Shown here one piece after another: positions 1 to 8,046 of a DNA stretch of 64,000 bases; the first letter of the stretch is position 1, and each line of letters begins with the position of its first letter. The position numbers and the translations under genes are program-made. The DNA is from Falsiroseomonas oleicola (GTDB taxonomy: Bacteria > Pseudomonadota > Alphaproteobacteria > Acetobacterales > Acetobacteraceae). Location of the stretch: NCBI RefSeq assembly GCF_019029495.1, contig NZ_JAERQM010000001.1:496001-560000 (forward strand). Direction: 5' to 3'. Under the pieces are notes generated by a model, which ran no database searches, was not told the origin of the DNA, and saw only the letters and a list, made by a program, of their open reading frames with translations.

Positions 1-771
1 GAAGACGAATTCCGCCAGGTCGGGCACGATGTTCAGGATGCTGCCGGCCCGGAAGGTGCCGGTATGGACGGTGGTATAAGGCGGCACGAAGCCCTCCGCC
101 CGGCGCCCCTCGGCGGCGAAGCGGCGGGCGGCGTGTTTGAGAAACACCACGGCCTCCGCCGCCGCCTCCAGCGCATTGGCGGTGCGATGCGCCTGGGAAG
201 AATGGCCGGTACGGCCCGTGACCTCCACCTCCCAGGAGGCATAGCCCTTATGGGCCACCACCGGCGCCATCAGGCTCGGCTCGCCGACGATGCACAGCGC
301 CGGCGGCGGCCCGGCCTCGCTGAGGCTGTCCACCAGCAGGGGCGCACCCGCAAAAGTGGTTTCCTCGTCGAAGGACAGGCAGAGGTGGATCGGCCGCGCC
401 ATGGGCTTCGCGAGCAGGCCCGGCACGGCGGCCATGACGCAACTCCAAAAACCCTTCGTGTCGACGGTGCCACGCCCGGTCAGGCGGCCGTGGTCGCGGC
501 GCAGCCCGAAAGGGTCGGCGGCCCAGGCCTGGCCCTCCACCGGCACGCAGTCGCTATGGGCGGAGAGCGCGACGCCGCCCGCCACGCGCGGCCCCAGCAC
601 CGCATGCAGCGCCGCCTTGCCGCCTTCCGGGGCGAAGACGAGCCGGCTTTCCACGCCCTGCAGGGCGAGGTCGTCCCGCACGAAATGCACCAGGTCGAGG
701 TTGCTGCGCGCGCTGGTGGTGTCGAACCCCACCAGCCGGTCCAGCATCGCGACCGCCTGTTCCGCCGCCAT
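1..771 (-). CDS. argE: M20 family acetylornithine deacetylase-like peptidase (3' part cut by window edge)
   Basis: A frame on the minus strand begins with ATG at 771 and stays open to base 1, so 257 residues are visible and the C-terminal third lies outside the window. It reads as a zinc-dependent M20 amidohydrolase. A metal-binding SAHSD segment is followed by GRGTVDTKGF (family: GRGTxDMKGF), the catalytic DEE pair, GEPSLM, and the dimerisation-domain GHSS. The full family length is about 385 residues. ArgE removes acetyl from N-acetylornithine in arginine synthesis, but M20 members vary in substrate, so the exact reaction is inferred. A second ATG at 775 is in another frame and leads to a shadow. 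It lies downstream of the Bug receptor gene on the same strand after about 125 bases. Such receptor-hydrolase pairs are common in this family of organisms, but shared transcription is not shown. Confidence 0.82.
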   Translation of the reverse strand, partial: MAAEQAVAMLDRLVGFDTTSARSNLDLVHFVRDDLALQGVESRLVFAPEGGKAALHAVLGPRVAGGVALSAHSDCVPVEGQAWAADPFGLRRDHGRLTGRGTVDTKGFWSCVMAAVPGLLAKPMARPIHLCLSFDEETTFAGAPLLVDSLSEAGPPPALCIVGEPSLMAPVVAHKGYASWEVEVTGRTGHSSQAHRTANALEAAAEAVVFLKHAARRFAAEGRRAEGFVPPYTTVHTGTFRAGSILNIVPDLAEFVF

Positions 772-895
772 CCATGAATCTCCCGTAAGGCAGTCTATAC
801 GGCAGGGGGATGGCGGCAATCGCGGCTCCGTTTCGCGTATTTCAACGGCCTCCGCGTGACCGCGCCGTGCCGGTCAGGCGACCGGCCCGCCGGGA

Positions 896-1861
896 TTACT
901 GCGCCAGGCCCAGCTCCCGCAGCACGGTGCGGTTCATGGTGCTTTCCTCGGCGAAGCGGCTGCGGAAGGCGGCGCCGGGCAGGTAGCGCGGCACGGCGTT
1001 CAGCCGCTCCGCGGCCAGCTTGAAGGCGGGGCTGGCGACCGCGGTGGCGCAGGCGCGCTCGATGGCCGCCGCCGCGGCCTCCGGCATATTGGCCGGGCCG
1101 ATGAGGCCGCCGGCGGAGCTGCCATCGATCGGGAAGCCCAGCTCCGCCACCGTCGGCACCTGCGGCAGCGCCGGCATGCGTTCCCGGCCGAAGACGCCCA
1201 GCATCGGCAGGCCGGTATTGGTGGGGATGGAGGGGCTTTCGACGAAGACCTGGATCTGCCCGCCCAGCGCGGCCGTGGCCATCGGCCCGGCGCCGGTGAA
1301 GGGCACGTGCAGCCCATCCACCCCCGCCGCCTTCAGCAGGGCGGCCATCAGGATATGCTGGGTGCTGCCCTGGCCGGGGGAGCCATAGATCAGCGCCTCC
1401 CGCCCCGATTTCGCATGGGCGATCATGCCGGCGAAGTCCTGGAAGGGCGCGCCGCGGCCGCCCACCAGCACCTGCGGGTTGTCATAGACCAGGCAAAGGA
1501 AGCGGAAGCTGTCCATGGAATAGGACAGGCTTTGCAGATGCGGCTGCGCCGTCAGCGGATTGTTCGGCGACATGCCGATCGTGTAGCCATCGGGCGTCGC
1601 ACGGGCCAGGGCAGCATCGCCGATGGTGCCCGCCGCGCCGCCGCGATTGGCCACCACCACCGCCTGGCCGAGCGCCTGGCTGAGTTCCGTCTGCAGCGCG
1701 CGGGCCATCAGGTCGGTATTCCCGCCCGGCGGATAGGGCACGATCATCTGGATAGGCCGGGAGGGATAGGCGTCCTGGGCCAGAACGGCGGGGGCCATCG
1801 CAGGCACGGCAGCGAGGAGAAGGCCGCAGGCCAAAGCGGCGCGGCGCGTGAAATCGGACAT
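896..1861 (-). CDS. Bug/TctC-family tripartite tricarboxylate transporter substrate receptor
   Basis: A 321-residue periplasmic binding protein. Residues 1-29 are a signal peptide with a Tat-like TRRAAL start, cut after AVLA. The mature part opens with the family signature YPSRPIQMIVPYPPGGNTD. It continues with the ligand-loop features expected of the Bug fold (ANRGGAAGTIGDAALA, YGSPGQGSTQHI, VPFTGAGPMATAALGG, LPQVPTVAELGF). These receptors bind small carboxylates and hand them to TctAB permeases. No TctA or TctB gene is in the window, so it is an orphan receptor and its ligand cannot be read from sequence. Just upstream, 1872-1894 holds an 8-bp perfect hairpin (CCGGAGGT/ACCTCCGG) that falls in the probable leader. 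Confidence 0.93.
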   Translation of the reverse strand: MSDFTRRAALACGLLLAAVPAMAPAVLAQDAYPSRPIQMIVPYPPGGNTDLMARALQTELSQALGQAVVVANRGGAAGTIGDAALARATPDGYTIGMSPNNPLTAQPHLQSLSYSMDSFRFLCLVYDNPQVLVGGRGAPFQDFAGMIAHAKSGREALIYGSPGQGSTQHILMAALLKAAGVDGLHVPFTGAGPMATAALGGQIQVFVESPSIPTNTGLPMLGVFGRERMPALPQVPTVAELGFPIDGSSAGGLIGPANMPEAAAAAIERACATAVASPAFKLAAERLNAVPRYLPGAAFRSRFAEESTMNRTVLRELGLAQ

Positions 1862-1957
1862 GGATGTTTCCCCGGAGGTCTTGCTTACCTCCGGACGGAA
1901 GCCTGGGGGAACCGAGCGGTCAAGCGCGCCGGCCGGCGGCGGGCTCGGCGCAGGCCA

Positions 1958-2722
1958 TCACCGCGCCGCGCGCGCTTCCGCCACCAGCCGCTGCAGAGCC
2001 GGCAGGTCGACCGCGCCCGGCACCAGCGTCTGGCCGATGACCAAGGCGGGCGTGCCCTCGATGCCCAGCGCCTGGGCCAGGCCGAGATTGGCCTGGATGC
2101 GGGCCTGCACCGCCGGGTCGTCCATGTCGCGGCGCAGCCGCGACCAGTCGAGGCCTGCGCGTTCGGCCTGCTGGCGCATCACCGGCTCTGTGGGTTCGTT
2201 GCGCAGGACCATCAGCGCATCATACAGGCGGCTGTAGCCCCCCTGCCGCTGGGCGGCGAGCAAGGCGCGGGAGGCGAGCACGCTGTTCGGGCCGAGGATC
2301 GGCAGGTCCTTCATCACCACCCGCAGATTGGGGTCGCTGCGGATCAGCGCCTCCATGGTCGGATGCAGTTGCTTGCAGTAGCCGCAGCGGGCGTCGAAGA
2401 ACTCCACCAGCGTCACGTCGCCGCGCGGATTGCCCTTCACCGGGTCCGCGGGGTCCTCGAACAGGGCGGCCGCCTGGGCGGTGATGGCGGCGCGCTGCGC
2501 CTCCGCCCGCGCCTGCTGCTCCGCCGCCTCCAGCCCGCCGATGGCATCCCGCAGGATGGTCGGGTCCTCCCGCAGCGCCTGGCGCAGGATCTCGACGATC
2601 TCGGCCCGCTGGGCGGGGGTGAAGCCCTGGGCCCATACATGGGGGGCCAGAACCGTGACAGGCACCGCCAGGGCCAGGATGACGGCGGCACAGCGAAGCA
2701 TCTTGCGCATGGAATTCCTCAT
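1958..2722 (-). CDS. DsbA-family thiol oxidoreductase
   Basis: A secreted thioredoxin-fold protein of 254 residues. Residues 1-31 form a signal peptide ending VWAQ. Residues 33-90 are a helical N-terminal extension of the kind seen in Com1/ScsC-like DsbA proteins, which can drive oligomerisation. The active site is C113-GYC-C116, preceded by VTLVEFFD. The cis-proline loop reads EGTPALVI near residue 220. It should oxidise or isomerise disulfides in the periplasm; which of the two cannot be decided here. Its ATG overlaps the stop of the upstream M48 protease gene by four bases (ATGA), so the two are translationally coupled and probably form a small envelope-quality-control operon. Confidence 0.9.
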   Translation of the reverse strand: MRNSMRKMLRCAAVILALAVPVTVLAPHVWAQGFTPAQRAEIVEILRQALREDPTILRDAIGGLEAAEQQARAEAQRAAITAQAAALFEDPADPVKGNPRGDVTLVEFFDARCGYCKQLHPTMEALIRSDPNLRVVMKDLPILGPNSVLASRALLAAQRQGGYSRLYDALMVLRNEPTEPVMRQQAERAGLDWSRLRRDMDDPAVQARIQANLGLAQALGIEGTPALVIGQTLVPGAVDLPALQRLVAEARAAR

Positions 2723-4116
2723 CGGCCGCGTTGCGACGTGTTCTCGACCTCGGCCGCGTTGCGCAGATCCTGCGCCCGCAGCCGTTGCGGGCCTGCGGGC
2801 AGCGCCGCTTCCGCGCGGCGGGCCAGCATGCGGGCGGTGCGGGCGTCGCCCTGTAGCAGCGCCTCCTCCGCCAGGGCCAGGTCGGCCAGCGGCATGTTGC
2901 CCAAGCGGCCCTGGGCGATGGCCACCTGGCGCCAGACGAAGGCGCTTTCGCGTTCCGTCCGCAACGTCGCCTCCAGCTCCTCCAGCGCCTGGCGAAGCTG
3001 GGCCGGCTGGCCGAGCTCGATCAGCACGCGGGCATGGCTGAGCCGGATCATCGCCTCGTCCGGGGCGAGTCGGCTGGCCATGTCATAGGGGGCCAGCGCC
3101 TCCGCCGGGCGATGCCCCTCGAACAGGATCTGGCCCTTCAGCTCATGCAGCCAGGGGCTGCGCGGCGATTCGGCGATCAATTCATCGATCAGCACCACCG
3201 CCTCCGCGATGCGGCCGGAGCGGAACTGGGCGATGGCGCGGGCATAGCGGGCGGGGCGGGCATTGTTGCCCGGCGGGTAGCGGCGCCAGGTGCTGGAAGG
3301 CGGATCGATGAAGGCGTCCAGCTTCGCCCGCACCATGGCGAACTCCTCCTCGAACCCCGCCGGCAGCGGGGCGTCGGAGAAGCGGGACCGGGCGATATGC
3401 TCGCGGGCGAATTCCAGCCGGTCGCGCGACAGCGGGTGGGTGCGGAAATAGGGATCCTGCCGGCCGACGGCCAGAAGCTCCTGATCCAGCAGCTTTTCCA
3501 GCAATTGCTCCAAGCCGCGGGCGGACCAGCCGAGGCGGTCCAGATAGGTGACGCCCGCCTGGTCCGCCGCCTGTTCCTGGCTGCGGGTGAAGGCGTAGAA
3601 CTCCCCCATCGCGGCGGCCTGGCCACCCAGCACGCCGGCCATCACCGCGTCGGCCCGCCCGGTTGCCGCAGCCGCCGCACCGCCCAGCAGCATGGCCGCG
3701 ACGGAGCGCAGCATGGCCGCGCGCATCTCATCCGGCAGGCGCGCCAGGTGGCCGCCGGCGATATGGCCGGTCTCATGCGCCAGCACGCCAATCACCTCCC
3801 GCACCGATCCCGCCTGCTGGATCAGGCCGGTGTGGATGAACAGCCGGTTGCCGGTGCTGACGAAGGCGTTTATGGCGCGGTTCTGGATCAGCGTGGTCCG
3901 AACCAGTCCCGGATCCACCCCCGCGGTACGGAACAGGGGGTGGGACAGGCGCCGGATCAGGTTTTCGGTCTCGGCATCCCGGATGGTGACGATGCGCTGC
4001 GACGCCGCTTGCGCCGCGGCCTGTCCAGGGACGACCAGCACGGCGAGAAGGGCGAGGACAACCAGCATGACGACCAGCTTGGTGCCAGCGATCGAGAAGG
4101 CCAGGGGGCGCGACAT
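2719..4116 (-). CDS. M48 family periplasmic metalloprotease with TPR tail (BepA-like)
   Basis: A 465-residue protein if started at the ATG at 4116. The frame stays open upstream to 4398, but that part has no signal peptide and runs into the divergent gene, so I reject it. Residues 10-35 are a strong hydrophobic signal or anchor. The zinc motif HETGH is at residues 114-118, and the third ligand glutamate probably lies in SQEQAAD near 178. After the protease domain come tetratricopeptide-like helices (FRSGRIAEAVVLIDELI, FEGHRPAEALAPYDMASRL) to the end. This layout matches BepA/YfgC, which degrades or helps assemble outer-membrane beta-barrel proteins. It precedes the DsbA-like gene with an ATGA overlap, and BepA is itself linked to disulfide-dependent LptD maturation in E. 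coli, so the pairing makes sense. Confidence 0.9.
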   Translation of the reverse strand: MSRPLAFSIAGTKLVVMLVVLALLAVLVVPGQAAAQAASQRIVTIRDAETENLIRRLSHPLFRTAGVDPGLVRTTLIQNRAINAFVSTGNRLFIHTGLIQQAGSVREVIGVLAHETGHIAGGHLARLPDEMRAAMLRSVAAMLLGGAAAAATGRADAVMAGVLGGQAAAMGEFYAFTRSQEQAADQAGVTYLDRLGWSARGLEQLLEKLLDQELLAVGRQDPYFRTHPLSRDRLEFAREHIARSRFSDAPLPAGFEEEFAMVRAKLDAFIDPPSSTWRRYPPGNNARPARYARAIAQFRSGRIAEAVVLIDELIAESPRSPWLHELKGQILFEGHRPAEALAPYDMASRLAPDEAMIRLSHARVLIELGQPAQLRQALEELEATLRTERESAFVWRQVAIAQGRLGNMPLADLALAEEALLQGDARTARMLARRAEAALPAGPQRLRAQDLRNAAEVENTSQRGR

Positions 4117-4138
4117 GGGCGCCAGCCTAGCGCGATCG

Positions 4139-5578
4139 GTGCCCCCTTCACACCCTTCGCATCGGAACGCCGGCAAGGCGGCCCTGATGCTGGCCCTGCT
4201 GCCGGCGCTCGCGGCCTGCGGCGGGCTGACCGACTCGGGTGGCGGCGTGCAGGCGGGCCAGGAAGGCTTCGTGCGCGGCTTCCTGGGCGGCATCGCCACG
4301 GAGGAACCGCGCGCCTCGCTCACCGGGCGCAACACCCTGTCCACCGGCGGTTCCGCCGCCGATGCGGCGGTGTCCGCGGCGCTGATGCTGGCGGTCACCC
4401 AGCCCTCCCGCGCCGGGCTCGGCGGCGGCGGCGCCTGCCTCGTCTATACGCCGAGCCGCAATGAGGTGGAGGCCATCGTCTTCCCCGCCGGCGCCCGCGC
4501 CGCGGTGCCGGCCGGCGCCGACCGCCCGGCCGCCGTGCCGCTGATGGCGCGCGGGTTGTTCGCCCTGCATGCCCGCGCCGGCCGCCGGCCTTTCGAGGAG
4601 TTGATCGCGCCGGCCGAACAGGCCGCGCGCTTCGGCACCGAGGTCAGCCGCGCCTTCGCCGCCGACCTCGCCGCCGTCGCCGGCCCGCTGTTCCAGGACC
4701 CTCAGGTGGCCGCGGTCTTCGCGGGCCCCGGCGGGCAGCCGCTGCAGGCCGGGGCGCGGATGACCCAGGCCGACCTCGGCGCCACCCTCGCCACGCTGCG
4801 CACCGCGGGCGTCGGTGACCTGCACCAGGGCGGCTTGGCCCGGCGGCTGGAGGAAACCTCCCGCGCCGCCGGCGGCGGGCTGACGGTGGAGGAGCTGCGC
4901 GCGGCGGTGCCGCAGGTGATGCCGCCGCTGCAGCTGCGCGCCGGCAACGACCTGGTCTCCTTCCTGCCGCCGCCCGCCGATGGCGGCCTGGCGGCGGCGG
5001 CGGCCTTCGCGGCGCTGCAATCCGGCGCGGCGCCCGATGCGGCGGCGCTGCGGGCGGAGGCTTCGGCGGCGGCCTGGCGGGCGCGGGGTGGCGATGCCAT
5101 GGCGCTGCTCTCCGCCACCGACCTGCCCGGCGGCGGGCTCGGCGTGCTGCCGGCCTCGACCGGGCTGACGGTGGTGGACCGGGACGGCATGTCCGTGACC
5201 TGCGCCTTCAGCATGAACAACCTGTTCGGCACCGGTCGCATCGCACCGGGCACCGGCCTGCTGCTGGCCGCCGCGCCGGGCATCGGCCAGGTGCGGCCGG
5301 CGCTGCTCTCGGCCGGGCTGGTGCACAGCCCCAACCTGCGCGCCTTCCGCGCCGCCGCCGCCGGCAGCGGCCAGCAGGGCGCGCCGCTGGCGGTGGCGCT
5401 GCCGCTGGCGCGTGTGCTGGCGGGCAGCGACGCCGCCTCGGCGGTTGGTTCGGCGCCGGAGCCGGGGCGGACCCAGTTGATGGCCTGCCCGCGCTACCTG
5501 CCGGGCGACCTCAATAGCTGCCAGGGCCTGACCGACCCGCGCGGCGCCGGCCTCGCCTTGGGCGCCGTGGACCGCTGA
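4139..5578 (+). CDS. Gamma-glutamyltransferase-like lipoprotein
   Basis: About 479 residues from a GTG at 4139. Alternatives are ATG 4115, which overlaps the divergent gene's start, and ATG 4187, which has an AAGG-type ribosome site but leaves a signal peptide with no basic residue. The N-terminus carries HRNAGK followed by a hydrophobic run and the lipobox LAAC, so it is probably a lipid-anchored protein. The body follows the GGT fold: GGSAADAAVSAALMLAVTQP then GLGGGGACLVY. The later STGLTVVDRDG matches the TTHxSVVDxDG segment where family members autocleave before the nucleophilic threonine; a threonine is kept there. It is shorter than usual GGTs (530-580 residues), and the stretch downstream of the nucleophile is compressed. 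Whether it matures or acts on glutathione is uncertain. Its TGA overlaps the next gene's ATG. Confidence 0.78.
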   Translation: MPPSHPSHRNAGKAALMLALLPALAACGGLTDSGGGVQAGQEGFVRGFLGGIATEEPRASLTGRNTLSTGGSAADAAVSAALMLAVTQPSRAGLGGGGACLVYTPSRNEVEAIVFPAGARAAVPAGADRPAAVPLMARGLFALHARAGRRPFEELIAPAEQAARFGTEVSRAFAADLAAVAGPLFQDPQVAAVFAGPGGQPLQAGARMTQADLGATLATLRTAGVGDLHQGGLARRLEETSRAAGGGLTVEELRAAVPQVMPPLQLRAGNDLVSFLPPPADGGLAAAAAFAALQSGAAPDAAALRAEASAAAWRARGGDAMALLSATDLPGGGLGVLPASTGLTVVDRDGMSVTCAFSMNNLFGTGRIAPGTGLLLAAAPGIGQVRPALLSAGLVHSPNLRAFRAAAAGSGQQGAPLAVALPLARVLAGSDAASAVGSAPEPGRTQLMACPRYLPGDLNSCQGLTDPRGAGLALGAVDR

Positions 5579-6741
5579 TGGCGCTGAAGGCTGGCAAGGG
5601 GGCGGCGGCGCCGCCCTTCCTGGTGATGGATGTGATCGCGGCCGCCAATGCGCGCGCCGCGACCCTGCCGCCCGGCGCCATCCTGCGCATGGAGGTCGGC
5701 CAACCCGGCAGCGGCGCCCCGCGCGGCGCGGCGGAAGCGGCGATACGTGCGCTGCAGGCCGGCAATCCGATGGGCTATACGGAAGCCTTCGGCCTCGCCT
5801 CGCTGCGCGCCCGTATCGCTGCGCATTACGGGCAGAAGTACGGGGTGGCGGTGCCGGCCGGCCGGATCGCGGTGACGGTCGGTGCCTCCGGCGCCTTCCC
5901 CCTCGCCTTCCTGGCCGCCTTCGATGTCGGCGACCGGATCGCCATGGCCGCGCCCTTCTACCCGCCCTACGCCAATATCCTGGCCGCGCTCGGCATGGTG
6001 CCGCAGATGCTGGCCTGCGATGCCAGCACCCGCTTCCAGCCGACGCTGGACATGCTGGACAAGCTGGACCCGCGCCCGGATGGGCTGATCGTCGCCAGCC
6101 CCTGCAACCCCGCAGGCACCATGCTGGCGCCGGAGGAGTTGGCCGCCATCGCACGCTGGTGCCATGCCAATGGGGTGCGGCTGGTCTCCGACGAGATCTA
6201 TCACGGCCTGTCCTATGGCACGGTGGCGGAGAGCACGGCGGCGGCCTTCTCCCCCAGCGCCATCGTGGTGAACAGCTTCTCCAAGTACTTCTCCATGACC
6301 GGCTGGCGCATCGGCTGGCTGGTGCTGCCGGAGGATCTGATCCGCCCGGTGGAATGCCTGGCGCAGAACATGTTCATCAGCGCGCCGCATATCGCCCAGG
6401 TGGCGGCCGAGGCGGCCTTCGACTGCACGGAGGAGCTGGAGGCCAACAAGGCCGGCTATGCCCGCGCCCGCGCCGCCCTGCTGGCGGGCCTGCCCGCCGC
6501 CGGCTTCGACCGCATCGCCGCCGCCGATGGCGCTTTTTATCTGTGGTGCGATGTCGGGCACCTGACCAATGACAGCCTGGATTTCTGCGCCCGGATGCTG
6601 GAAGGGGCGGGCATCGCCGCCTCCGCCGGCGTCGACTTCGACCGCGATCGCGGTGCTCGCTTTCTCCGCTTCAGCTATTGCGGGGCGGAGGCGGCGATGG
6701 TGCAGGCGCCCGCGCGGCTGAGGGAATGGCTGGGGCGCTGA
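5578..6741 (+). CDS. Class I/II pyridoxal-phosphate aminotransferase
   Basis: A 387-residue fold-type I aminotransferase. Recognisable sites are MEVGQP near the N-terminus, GYTEAFGLASLR, ASPCNPAGT with the pyridine-contacting asparagine (about 177), SDEIYHG with the PLP-ring aspartate (205), and SFSKYFSMTGWRIGW carrying the Schiff-base lysine K236. It resembles the aspartate/aromatic aminotransferase group; the amino donor cannot be told from sequence. Start and upstream stop share TGATG at 5576-5580, so it is coupled to the gamma-glutamyltransferase-like gene. That pairing suggests use of amino acids released from gamma-glutamyl peptides, which is inference. Its last 71 bases overlap a convergent minus-strand gene. 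Confidence 0.93.
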   Translation: MALKAGKGAAAPPFLVMDVIAAANARAATLPPGAILRMEVGQPGSGAPRGAAEAAIRALQAGNPMGYTEAFGLASLRARIAAHYGQKYGVAVPAGRIAVTVGASGAFPLAFLAAFDVGDRIAMAAPFYPPYANILAALGMVPQMLACDASTRFQPTLDMLDKLDPRPDGLIVASPCNPAGTMLAPEELAAIARWCHANGVRLVSDEIYHGLSYGTVAESTAAAFSPSAIVVNSFSKYFSMTGWRIGWLVLPEDLIRPVECLAQNMFISAPHIAQVAAEAAFDCTEELEANKAGYARARAALLAGLPAAGFDRIAAADGAFYLWCDVGHLTNDSLDFCARMLEGAGIAASAGVDFDRDRGARFLRFSYCGAEAAMVQAPARLREWLGR

Positions 6742-7201
6742 CCCCGCCGGCCCTGGCGGCGGCCTCCAGCGCCCGCAGCGGCAGGTCGCGCCCGGTGGCG
6801 GCAAGGTCGTTGACCAGCATGGCCGCCGCGGCGCCCTGCTCCGCCAGCACCTCGCGCGCCACGGCCTCCAGCCAGGCGATCCGGGCCGGGACGCAGGCCG
6901 CCCAGTAATCCGCGCCCGGGTCGGGTTCCAACGTCTCCAGCCGCCGCAGCGCGGTCCGGTCGCCGGCCAGGGCGTCCCGGGCCAAAGCGAGGGGCACGGC
7001 GAGGCCGGGGCGGGGCTCCAGCAGGTCGAGGCAGGCCTGAAGGAAACGTTCGAGCACCGCCGCCTGCCCGTCCGGCCCCGCGGCCTGTTGCCGCAGCAGG
7101 GCCAGGACGGCGGCCAGTCGGCGCCCTGCCCTACGCCGTCCGCGCCGGCGCCGTGCCATGAAGTGCAGGCGCTGGGCGACAGCCGCGAGCCAGGTGGGCA
7201 T
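6671..7201 (-). CDS. Hypothetical protein downstream of ispE
   Basis: A 176-residue frame whose ATG at 7201 overlaps the TAA of ispE (TAATG), which is the reason for choosing this start over the longer frame open to 7381. Residues 10-30 are extremely arginine-rich (MARRRRGRRRAGRR). The rest is alanine- and leucine-rich, probably helical, with a proline-rich end. I do not recognise a family. Third-position GC and the stop-free overlap with ispE favour a real gene translated by coupling, but the 71-base convergent overlap with the aminotransferase and the low-complexity ends keep confidence moderate. Confidence 0.45.
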   Translation of the reverse strand: MPTWLAAVAQRLHFMARRRRGRRRAGRRLAAVLALLRQQAAGPDGQAAVLERFLQACLDLLEPRPGLAVPLALARDALAGDRTALRRLETLEPDPGADYWAACVPARIAWLEAVAREVLAEQGAAAAMLVNDLAATGRDLPLRALEAAARAGGVSAPAIPSAARAPAPSPPPPRNS

Positions 7202-8046
7202 TACGTCGCCAGCGCTCCACCCCACCGCCACCATCCAGCGGGCAGCGCGGCGGCCGCGCCGGCTGCCTCCGCCGCCGTGGCGAACAGGCCGAAACAGGTG
7301 GCGCCGGAGCCGCTCATGCGGGCCAGCAGACAGCCTGGCCGGGCCGCGATGGCGGCCAGCACTTCGGCCACAGGCGGGCACAGGGTGATGGCGGCGGCCT
7401 GAAGGTCGTTGCCCAGCGGGCGCAGCCAGTCGGCCAGATCGGCAGCATCGGCCCAGGCTTCGGGCAGGCTGGCCTCGGGCGAGAAGCCACCCTGCCGGGC
7501 GCGGAAGACGGCGGGGGTGGCCAGAGGCAGGCGCGGATTGGCCAGCAGGAGCCCGCAGGGCGGCAAAGACGGCACGGGGGACAGCACCTCCCCCACCCCC
7601 TGCATCCGCGCCGGCTGGCCGGTGACGCAGACCGGCACATCGGCGCCCAGCCTCTCGGCCATCGCCGGCAGATCGGCCGAGACGCCCCAGAGCGCGGCCA
7701 GCACCCGCAGCGCGGCGGCCGCATCGGCCGAGCCGCCGCCGATGCCGGAGGCGATGGGCAGATTCTTTTCCAGCCGCAGCGCCGCGCCCCGGCTCACGCC
7801 GGCGGCCTGCGCCAGGGCGCGGGCGGCGCGCAGAACCAGATTGTCCGGCTCCGCCGCCAGCGCCCCCGCCTCCGGCCCCGCCAGGGACAGCGCCAGCGTG
7901 TCGGCGGGGGTCGCGCTGACGCGATCACCCACCCCGGCGAACACCGCCAGACTGTCCAGCAGATGAAACCCGTCCGCCCGCCGTCCGGTGACGCGCAGAT
8001 ACAGGTTCACCTTCGCCGGGGCGAAGCCCGGATCGAGCCTGCTCAA
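7201..8046 (-). CDS. ispE: 4-diphosphocytidyl-2-C-methyl-D-erythritol kinase
   Basis: The fourth enzyme of the MEP isoprenoid pathway, phosphorylating CDP-methylerythritol with ATP in the cytoplasm. The 281-residue product shows APAKVNLYLRVTGRRADGFHLLDS at the N-terminus (substrate-binding lysine and GYH-type segment) and the GHMP-kinase ATP loop PIASGIGGGSADAAAALR near 95-112. The C-terminal GHMP motif is MSGSGATCFGLFA. The start is a rare TTG at 8046 inside TTGA, overlapping the stop of the TPR lipoprotein gene. No ATG or GTG lies between it and the conserved AKVN segment, and a frame extended further upstream contains no family sequence. Coupling to the upstream TPR gene is therefore likely. 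Family length about 280-300 residues fits. Confidence 0.92.
   Translation of the reverse strand: MSRLDPGFAPAKVNLYLRVTGRRADGFHLLDSLAVFAGVGDRVSATPADTLALSLAGPEAGALAAEPDNLVLRAARALAQAAGVSRGAALRLEKNLPIASGIGGGSADAAAALRVLAALWGVSADLPAMAERLGADVPVCVTGQPARMQGVGEVLSPVPSLPPCGLLLANPRLPLATPAVFRARQGGFSPEASLPEAWADAADLADWLRPLGNDLQAAAITLCPPVAEVLAAIAARPGCLLARMSGSGATCFGLFATAAEAAGAAAALPAGWWRWGGALAT

Noticed and set aside
2719-4398. The 559-residue form of the M48 protease starting at 4398
   Set aside because: The extra 94 residues hide the signal peptide inside the protein and overlap the divergent gamma-glutamyltransferase-like gene; ATG 4116 gives a proper secreted protein.
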